Of a stretch of DNA of 64,000 nucleotides, positions 56,622 to 64,000 are shown in pieces (position 1 is the stretch's first letter; each line of letters starts with the position of its first letter). A program made the position numbers and the translations under genes. This DNA is from Papaver somniferum. Its lineage: Eukaryota > Streptophyta > Magnoliopsida > Ranunculales > Papaveraceae. The DNA is taken from NCBI RefSeq assembly GCF_003573695.1, contig NC_039361.1, positions 36,544,859 to 36,608,858 on the forward strand. Direction: 5' to 3'. The notes beneath the pieces are model-generated. The model was not told the DNA's origin, ran no database searches, and worked only from the letters and a program-made list of their open reading frames with translations.

Positions 56622-59377
56622 CTACTTCTTAGTTGATCCTTCATCATCTCCATCAGACTTGTTCTCTTCTTCGTCTGCATCAGAACCTTTATCTCCATCA
56701 GAACCTTCATCACCATCAGATTCTTCATCATCAGCTTCTCTATCAGAGATGTTCAGACTAGGAATGTTCTTTGGGATCTCCTCCAAGAGACAAGGATAAT
56801 CAGAGTGAGGAATACTATGGTCATCACAAATCATTTGAATAGTTTGATTGCGAAAGTGCACAGCGTCGTTCTTAAAGTTCGCAACAGTGATCTTGATTTG
56901 ATTCTTCAATATAGAATATTTGTCGTTGCGAGAAGAAAGATTCTTTGCGAGTTCCTCTTTTTCAGCTTCAAGTTCCTCAACTCTTTGGCGAATTCTACTT
57001 TCAGATCATGCGAAGCATATAAAAATTAATCAGTAACTTGATAAAAACTCGTGAAAAACCAAAGATTAATAAAGGAAAACAGTTAATGACCTTCTCTCTT
57101 AGAAATGATATCTCTAATCAAGGTTGTATGCTCAACTTGGAGACTAACATTTACACCTAAATCTTTTCTGGCGTTATCCAAGATTGTCGCGGCCCAAGCG
57201 AACTCATCATCAGTATTTATGAGAAGACGAGAACGAACTTGGTTTTCCCTCTCGCTAAGCACAGCATTTTGACGATTGGCTTCATCTCGTTCAAGTTGAA
57301 CCTCAAGAAGAGTCTCTTGGAATTTCGCCAAAGCCTTAACACCTTGATCAGAGATACGATCTTTATCATCTATAAGTTTGCTAATCTTGGTTCTTAATTC
57401 ATTGATCTTCTCTTTAGAATTGAGATAAAAACGTTTAAATTGGTTGGTTAAACCTAAACTAGATCTATGATCAATCTCTAAGAGGCGAAATTTGGATTTA
57501 AGTTCATTCAAAGGCAGAGATGAAATTTTATCATTAGAGAAACTATTCAAAGATTTATTAAGATGTTCAAGAAGAGTGTCATTATCTAAGGCATCGGGAA
57601 ATGAACGAAGAAGAATGGCTTCATCAGAAAGACCATAAATGTCTGCAAAAAGGATTAATCAAATATGATAAGACAATAGGATGAATGAATGAAAAGAAAG
57701 GAGAAAAATTGCATACCATAGAGCTGATCATTAGCTTTTTGAAGAGTAGAGATTTTGTTCCTTTGCGAAGAAGTGTCGGTTTCCAGTTGTTTGTTCTTCT
57801 CACGCAGACCTTTGAATTCAACTTCTAATTGTTCGTTCTTCTCACGAAGACCCTTAGCTTTAATTTCCAGTTCCTCATTATTTGTACGAAATTAAAGGTT
57901 CTTCTTTTCAAGAATTTCGCGTCTCCTCTCCAGATCTGAGGCAACAACGAAAGAAGCTTTTCCAGTCTGCGAGAAAATACAAGAAATGCTAAAATAAAAA
58001 GAAATTTTGAGTCACAATAATGAAGAAGTAAAAAGACGAAGGCATACCAAACTATTGAGAGAATTTAGGAAGCTAGGAGTCACTGATCTGGAGACCCCAC
58101 GAAGAGAACTATCACCATCCAACAAAGGAGTATCGCAAATAGTTGCGAGAGCTTTGCATATACTGGCGAGGCAATTATCTCCCATCCCTTGCCAAGAATC
58201 AGAGAAGATACCAGATAACTGTGCCATAGAGGATTCAGGTGGAGAATCTTTATTCGCGGCAGAGTCGTCATCATCATCTTTGTTTTCTTCATCATCTTCA
58301 GAACCATCAGGGAAATTAACATCTAAAGGAGGAGGAGAATTCCCTCTCTTTCTTTTCTTTGACGAGGATGCAGATGATTTTCCTTTGCGAAGAATATCTT
58401 TACCCTTATCACCAGCCGTCGCAGCTTTGGTGGATTCTTCTACTTCAGCAATAATCTTCACACACAAATGAAGATAAGAAATAGAGGCAACAATATATTG
58501 TTTAAAATCATAGAATATTTCTTACCTCATCTGTGTATGAGCGAAGAGCTAACAAGGTACTGGCTTTCCCAGTCCTATGGTAGCTATCTTTCAGTTTCTG
58601 GATCTGTAGAATGTCGCAAGAATCAGCGAACAAAAGAATAAAGAAAAATAAATAAATGTAAAGTGGGCGAAACTGGAAAAAACATACCTCTTTCTTCTTC
58701 TCGGGCCAAGAGAATACCCAAGGTTGATAAGTAGCGAGATTCTCAGGAAGAACATTTGACCCAACAATGTAAGGTCCTTTCAGCATCAAGGGAAAAACGC
58801 ACCATTTATCATCTTTGGATTGGCAAGGGGTTGTGTTCTTACCAGAGTGCGAATCAATGTCATGCATGAGCATTTTATCTTCACCAATAACATCCTTCCT
58901 TTTCAAGCGAATACCCCAGCGAGTATTCTCTTTCTTCATGGATATTAATTCATAATTTTCGAAGAAATTCGCTACTATATAATTCTCAGTGACTATCTCT
59001 ATATCTACGAATTTAGGATCCCTAAGTTCTTTGGAATAAAGAGATCCTTTACCAGTACCACGATTAGCGAACTCCAGCATCAGACGGGTGCAATCCTCAC
59101 TCAATTGGAAGATATCTCGCGAAAATCCCGAGTGAGCGAGAATTTCATAGCACAAAGGAATATCTGGGTCATAAAGAGGAATTGGGAGACCTGCGAAAAT
59201 TTGACCCAGCGTAACTATAATTAATTGATCATCACAATATTGATCAGAGAAAAGTTTGATAGAAAGAATTGACTTGGCACTTTCACCAGGAATGGTAGAA
59301 AGTGTGAAACCTTTCTCGGCAAGATTTTTTTGAACTTCCTTTAAGTTTTTCTCATGTTTTTGACCGCTTGGAGGCAT
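56622..59377 (-). pseudogene. Antisense multi-exon gene of element K (PF04195-like N-terminus, coiled-coil C-terminus)
   Basis: Minus-strand exons inferred from GT-AG signals: 59377-58688, 58603-58526, 58455-58048, 57966-57717, 57642-57091 and about 57004-56622. Introns of 84, 70, 81 and 74 bases have donors GTATGT, GTAAGA, GTATGC and GTATGC, and pyrimidine-rich acceptors. Frames join correctly over the first four introns; the fifth joint does not join cleanly. Exon 1 (230 codons from ATG, MPPSGQKHEKN) is globular with PIPLYDPDIPLCYEIL and LMLKGPY motifs, resembling the 'putative gypsy type transposon' domain; exon 3 is Ser/Lys/Asp-rich; exons 4-6 are long coiled coils ending in an acidic tail. 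TAA at 57894-57892 in exon 4 truncates it at about residue 416. Function unknown; antisense ORFs are a recurrent trait of Tat elements. Confidence 0.68.
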
Positions 59378-59546
59378 ATCTGAATATAGAGTATGGGAAT
59401 GGATGAAAAGTAAGAAGATTGAAGAGGGAAGAATTACAGTAACAGAACTTACGGAAGAACAATAGAGTTGCAGATATGAGAGAGTAAAAAGAGAAGAGAA
59501 AGTAAAAATAAAATGGAAAGAAGAGTAAGAAGAATATATAGAGAAG
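59378..59546 (-). promoter_or_regulatory. Promoter and 5'UTR (with possible intron) of the antisense gene of K
   Basis: On the minus strand: TATATATTCT (59540-59531), then a CT-rich leader, then GTAAGTTCT (from 59452) and an acceptor ATATTCAG ending at 59380, two bases before ATG 59377. The inferred 5'UTR intron is 73 bases (59452-59380). The TATA box lies about 80 bases upstream of the donor, leaving room for a short first exon. Confidence 0.55.
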
Positions 59547-59722
59547 ATTTTTTTTTACTCGAAGAAATAAACACCATTAATGCGAAAAGACGTGAGCGGT
59601 TGAAAAGCAGCGGTTACAGAAGACGTGTCAAGAAATAGATGGAAGAAAAGATATGTGTGATAAATGCAGAATATGAAGAGATGGACAGCTGCGGCATTTC
59701 TCACATCATTCTCTACTTCGCA

Positions 59723-59746
59723 GAGAAGATATGAGAAGAGACAAGA
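59723..59746 (+). promoter_or_regulatory. Polypurine tract of element K
   Basis: GAGAAGATATGAGAAGAGACAAGA-type purine-rich run just before the 3' LTR. Confidence 0.6.
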
Positions 59747-60212
59747 TGTAGGATCAGAATATCGCAGCAATAATGCCTCAGCGAAATTATTAACAACACA
59801 ACAGCGTCGCAGAACAACTTCAGAAATGACATAATAAACGACGTCAGCTAAATCATGAGAAAAATGTGATGGTCCTGCGAAAATTAGGAAGTTTGCGAGA
59901 TTAACATTTGTAAGGTTGCTAGAATGTCGCAAACCATATCCGAAAATAAAGGACAGATTGGCTGTCATCCACTATGAATTTCCCTATAAATAGTCATTCA
60001 GTTGTAAAGAAAAAGAGAAAGATCTTTTTTGAGTGAGAAGCAAGTAAATATGAGAAAGAAAATTTAGAGCAGAGGTTATTTTTGATTCCTTTATCTTTTC
60101 TTGTAAGATTGTTTAAAGATTAATCAATAAAATTAAGATTGTTAATCCAAAAATGAGTTGAATGTTAATGAAATCTTTTGAGGGGTGTAGTGTAGGATTT
60201 CCTGCAACTACA
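59747..60212 (+). repeat. 3' LTR of element K (466 bp)
   Basis: Direct copy of 51194-51647, with about 12 extra bases near 59940-59952 and a shorter block near 59800. Confidence 0.93.
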
Positions 60213-61452
60213 ATATTAGCTTGAATCTAATCAGGTTTTCATGTAACGGTGAATATTGAATGCTTTGTTACCAAGCTAACATTGATTGCAAACTCTGATT
60301 TGAAAAACTATATAAGGGAGAACTCTAGCAACTAGGAAACCTAATCCCCACACCTTCTGTGTGATAATAGTTGTGCTAAGATAGAGTCGATTCTCCTTTA
60401 ACCTTTGGTTTCTTCTTCTAAACCAGGATAACGACTTAAAGACTTCATTGGGATTGTGAAGCCAGACCGATACTACTTTCCTGTAGTTGTGTGATATGAT
60501 CTTGTTGTTTCTATCGTACGAGTACAATTGTAATAATTGGCTTGATATTGATATCTCTGATAGGCAAGATATAAAAGTAATCACAAACACTTCGTCTCAT
60601 CGTTTGTGATTCCGCAATATCTTTTTTCGCTGCGTTGATTAAGATTATTGTGAGGTGATTGATAATACTAGGTTGTTCTTCGGGAATATGAGTCTGGGAT
60701 ATCAATTGGTTCATGTTCACCTTGATTTACCAAAAGATAGAACAAAACTCGTAGGTATACTCGTGGGAGACAGATTTATCTATTACCGTAGACTTTTATG
60801 TATGATACTGATTTGTTTATTAAAGTCTTCGACTTTGGGTCATAGCAACTCTTAGTTGTGGGTGAGATCAGCTAAGGGAATCAAGTACGTAGCATTCTAC
60901 TGGGATCAGAGACGTAGGAGCATAACTGTACCTTGGATCAGTGTGAGATTGATTGGGGTTCAACTACAGTCCAGACCGAAGTAAATTTGGAGTAGGCTAG
61001 TGTCTGTAGCGGCTTAATACAATGTATGTTCAATCTGGACTAGGCCCCGGGGTTTTTCTGCATTTGCGGTTTCCTCGTTAACAAAATTCTAGTATCTGTG
61101 TTATTTCTTTTCTGCATTATATTTCGTTATATAATTGAAATATCACAGGTTGTGCGTAGTTCAATCAATTAGAATATCCGACATTTTGGTTGTTGATTTA
61201 AATTGATTCACACTTGGATATTGGTCTTTGGTACCATCCAAGTTATCTCTCTAGTATTTGATAAAGACTCGCAGATTTCTATTTGCATGAGTATATATCA
61301 AATCGAGAGATTGATATATAAACTCTTTGATATACTTTTTATCTAGATTGAGTCTGACTGTCTAGTTGATTCTCTAGAAAGTATATTGGAGTTTGTCCAT
61401 ATAGATTGTTAAACGAAATATTGGGAGTGGTTGTTGTACTCCCGCTTTTTCA
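60213..61452 (+). repeat. Second LTR of element J, second part
   Basis: Resumes with ATATT, has TATATAAG at 60309-60316 and ends CGCTTTTTCA. It is nearly identical to 44893-46131. Confidence 0.9.
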
Positions 61453-61454
61453 AT

Positions 61455-61466
61455 TGGTATCAGAGC
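61455..61466 (+). other. Second primer binding site of element J
   Basis: TGGTATCAGAGC, initiator-Met tRNA complement, after the second LTR. Confidence 0.92.
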
Positions 61467-61518
61467 AGGAAAACACATTCAAGACCTTACAAGTCTGTGT
61501 TTGTAGCGATCTGACTCT

Positions 61519-63009
61519 ATGGACAGAGGTGCTATCTCAATTAACGGACCACCAGTCTTCGATGGCTCTAATTACTTGTGGTGGAAAATTGTTATGTGAG
61601 CTTTTCTTCAAGCACGTGATTTTCAATCATGGGTATATGTTGTTAATGGATATAATGCTCCCGTCGTGGTAGCTGCTGCAAAGCAAAATTCCGACGGTTT
61701 GAATGCCATTACCCCAAATCTTCAGCACCATGTGTCAAATTGCACAAGGTCTAAAGATGCGTGGGATATCTTAGAAATCATATTCGATGGTAACTCCAGT
61801 GAAAAGGAAGATAGGCTTCAAAACCTTAATTCCGATTGGGAAAACCTTCGTATGGCAGATGAAGATACATTTGATGAGTTTAATCACAGAGTTTCTGAAA
61901 TTTTTAATGCATCTTTTGCATTGGGTAAGACTTTTCCTGAAAAGGACATTGTGATGAAAATTCTCAGATCGCCACCATCTAGATACGACTCTAAGAAGCA
62001 TGCCATCGTTGAGGGAAATAACCTTGATAATCTCTCCATAAATACGCTGGTTGGGAAACTTAAGATCTTTGATCACGAACATTCATCCAAATCTAAGGAT
62101 GTTGCATTCAAAGCACTAAAGGACACGAAATTACTTGATAAAATTAAAAAATTGTATATCTCTGAAGATGATCACTCTGATACTGATTCATCAGATGAAG
62201 ATCTTGACAAGTCGGTCTCGATGATCACAAGACAGTTTAGGGACCTTCTGTTGAAGAGAAGTAAACGGTTCTCCAGAGATAAGCCTAAAGCATCAGTCAA
62301 ACCTTATAATCGTATTCCTCCTAAGAACAGGGAAATAGATGAAACTGATGACGAGGATATGCCTCAGTGCTTTAAGTGTAAGGGATTTGGTCATTTTGCA
62401 AACGAGTGCCCAAATCGTAGAAAATACACCGGGAACAAAGGTCTTGCTGCAACTCTTGATGAAATGTCTGACAACTATGATTCTAATGAAGACGAGAAAT
62501 CAAGTGTTGGACTTCTTGGTGAAAATATTGATTTTGATAACTGTAGCAATACATACATCAATCTCGATATTCTTTTAGAAGAAAACCCAACTAATCTGGA
62601 AGAAAAAATTGATTCATTCTTTGGAAGCTCTATTTGTAATGTTGCATGTTCCACCATGTGTCTAGCTATGTGCACATCTCAGAAGCCTGACTTTTATCCT
62701 AGTTTGACGTGCTCGTATTGTTCTCTAAAGGATCATGAACTTTCAAGGTGTTACAAGTACAAACATCAATTGAGGCACGTCAATAAACTTCAACGAAGAG
62801 CAAATCAATTAGCAAATAAGCTTAAACTTGCTCGGAAGACTGCTGAGGTATGTAGGATTTTATCTTCGTCTAAGAAGTTAGTTTCCAAGGATAAACCAAG
62901 ACCATTAGAGAAGAAAGTATGGTCGAGTCGTTTTGATAGACAAAGGTCTGTGGATTCCTCTCAAGAGGAAAATGGTGGACAAATTGTTTTTCACCACAAC
63001 GCAACTTGA
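61519..63009 (+). pseudogene. Second gag copy of element J (one stop, in-frame deletions)
   Basis: Starts at ATG 61519 (MDRGAISINGPPVF). An in-frame TGA at 61597-61599 replaces the Arg codon of the first copy. After it the frame is open to TGA 63007-63009. Compared with the first gag it lacks 18 codons near 61670 and 4 codons near 61705, both multiples of three, and has scattered substitutions. Both zinc knuckles are kept (CFKCKGFGHFANEC from about 62368 and CSYCSLKDHELSRC from about 62710). The first knuckle has the usual Gly-His where the other copy has Cys-His. Confidence 0.88.
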
Positions 63010-63072
63010 TTGTGTTGTTTTGGAAATCTTGTCTCATGTGCCTGATCAAAAGAGACAATGATTCTGTGCCTC
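63010..63072 (+). other. Truncated post-gag region of element J, second unit
   Basis: Sixty bases match 47755-47810, then the sequence jumps into the middle of an LTR at about 63073. The third ORF, tail, polypurine tract and U3 are deleted. Confidence 0.7.
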
Positions 63073-63825
63073 TCAATTGGTTCTTGTTCACCTTTATTTA
63101 TCAAAAGACGGAACAAAAATTATAGGTTTATCTGTGGGAGACAGATTTATCTATCATCATAGACTTTTCTGTGTGATACAGATTCGTTTATTGAAGTCTT
63201 CGACTTTGGGTCGTAGCAACTCTTGGTTGTGGGTGAGATCAGCTAAGGGAATCAAGTACGTAGTATACTGCTGGATCAGAGATGTAAGGAGCGCAACTGT
63301 ACCTTGAATCAGTGTGAGATTGATTAGGGTTCAACTACAGTCCAGACCGAAGTTAGTTTGTAGTAGGCTAGTGTCTGTAGCGGCTTAATACAGTGTGGTG
63401 TTCAATCTGGACTAGGTCCCGGGGTTTTTCTGCATTTGCAGTTTCCTCGTTAACAAAATTTCTGGTGTCTGTGTTATTTCTATTCCGCATTATATTTTGT
63501 TATATAATTGAAATATCACAGGTTGTGTGTTGTATCGATCAATTGTGAAATACAACCTTTGGTTGTTGATTGGAAATTGATTGATCCTTGGATATTGGTC
63601 TTTGGTACCATCCAAGTTTATTATCCTTGTATTTGATAAAGACTCGTAAATTCTTATTTGCTTGAGTAAAGATCAAATCAAGTGAGAGAGATATTAAGTC
63701 CTCGATATAATTTTCTCTAGATTGAGTCTGACTGTCTAGTTGATTCTCTAGAAAGTATATTGGAGTTAGTCCATACAGATTGCTAATCGAAATATTGGGT
63801 GTGGTTGTTAGACCCCCGCTTTTCA
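63073..63825 (+). repeat. Partial third LTR (R-U5 side)
   Basis: Starts inside an LTR at the TCAATTGGTTCTTGTTCACC block and ends CGCTTTTCA. Its ending GTTGTTAGACCCCCGC is like D and F rather than J, so it comes from a different subfamily than the two full LTRs of J. Confidence 0.85.
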
Positions 63826-63827
63826 AA

Positions 63828-63839
63828 TGGTATCAGAGC
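63828..63839 (+). other. Third primer binding site
   Basis: TGGTATCAGAGC after the partial LTR. Confidence 0.9.
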
Positions 63840-63892
63840 AGGCAAACACGTTTAAGACCTCAAAAGTCTGTGTTTGTAAGCGATCCGACTCT

Positions 63893-64000
63893 ATGGACAG
63901 TAGTGCTATCTCAATAAATGCACCACCAGATCCAGTGATTTCGGAATTCTCTTCCACGACTGATTTAATAAAATTTATAGAAGAAATTCTTTCTAAACCT
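63893..64000 (+). CDS. Start of a third gag-position ORF, running off the window
   Basis: ATG 63893 opens a frame still open at 64000 (36 codons). The first twelve residues (MDSSAISINAPP) match the gag start of F and J, but what follows (DPVISEFSSTTDLIKF) is not the usual FDGSNY gag core. It is either a diverged or deleted gag or another swapped segment. The reading frame cannot be judged further. Confidence 0.45.
   Translation, partial: MDSSAISINAPPDPVISEFSSTTDLIKFIEEILSKP

Larger units (their letters stand above)
51194..60212 (+). mobile_element. Element K: Tat-lineage Ty3/gypsy element with antisense gene, TSD ATATT
   Basis: 9019 bp, TG...CA, flanked by ATATT (51189-51193, 60213-60217). 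The uninterrupted target is visible in the first J LTR near 44895. Plus strand: 454-bp LTR, PBS, decayed gag and protease. Minus strand: a spliced gene in the 3' half. A 466-bp LTR closes the element. Reverse transcriptase, RNase H and integrase are missing. Antisense ORFs before the 3' LTR are known from Tat-lineage elements. Confidence 0.9.
43765..63825 (+). mobile_element. Element J: LTR-gag-LTR-gag-(partial LTR) array of the long-LTR family
   Basis: LTR 43765-46131, internal region 46132-50047, second LTR 50048-61452 (interrupted by K), second internal region 61453-63072, partial third LTR 63073-63825, then PBS and the start of a third internal region running off the window. The two gag copies are almost identical. 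Unequal or intra-element recombination between LTRs is the simplest origin. No pol is present. Confidence 0.82.

Noticed and set aside
1..64000. tRNA, rRNA or CRISPR features
   Set aside because: The TGGTATCAGAGC matches are primer sites only 12 bases long, and the tandem repeats lack CRISPR-like regular spacers; no RNA gene structure was found.

Overview
The window looks like repeat-rich intergenic DNA from a flowering plant. The evidence is Ty1/copia elements primed by initiator-Met tRNA, Athila-like and Tat-like Ty3/gypsy elements, plant-style splice sites, TATA boxes and telo-box-like motifs. The species cannot be named from the sequence. No ordinary host gene, tRNA, rRNA or CRISPR array was seen. 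Nearly every base can be assigned to an LTR retrotransposon or a fragment of one, inserted into one another on both strands.

The backbone is one Ty1/copia family with very long LTRs (about 2.35-2.5 kb). It resembles the Sirevirus (SIRE/Maximus) lineage: PBS TGGTATCAGAGC, Gag with a coiled coil, a GLGY/GLGF motif and zinc knuckles, repeated GGGGGAG polypurine motifs before the 3' LTR, and CG-rich palindromic motifs in the LTR upstream of the TATA box. Copies are lettered here. A (1-6810, +) has an envelope-like third ORF and is nested in the LTR of C (6811-9669, -). D (9670-15450, +) carries the only pol genes in the window, all broken. I (about 15451-43764, -) has lost most of its gag core. 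F (17026-36812, +) is inserted in the 3' LTR of I with target duplication AGAAC. J (43765-63825 and beyond, +) lies in the 5' LTR of I and forms an LTR-gag-LTR-gag-LTR array.

Three other families interrupt these copies. G (18360-26181, TSD CTAGT) is an Athila-like gypsy element on the minus strand with gag but no pol, inside the 5' LTR of F. H (30953-34618, TSD ACAAG) is a probable 3.7 kb solo LTR full of hairpin repeats, inside the 3' LTR of F. K (51194-60212, TSD ATATT) is a Tat-lineage gypsy element inside the middle LTR of J. K has a decayed gag-protease on the plus strand, no reverse transcriptase or integrase, and an antisense gene of about six exons on the minus strand with its own TATA box and a possible 5'UTR intron.

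A consistent order of events is D, interrupted by I, interrupted by F and by J, with G and H later entering F and K entering J. Every long-LTR copy lacks a different part of the gag-pol-third-ORF set, so none looks autonomous. What they share is the LTRs, primer site, gag start region, 3' non-coding tail and polypurine tracts, meaning the cis signals for replication. The segment between gag and the tail differs from copy to copy. The two most interesting objects are this copy-to-copy exchange of the middle segment and the spliced antisense gene of K.
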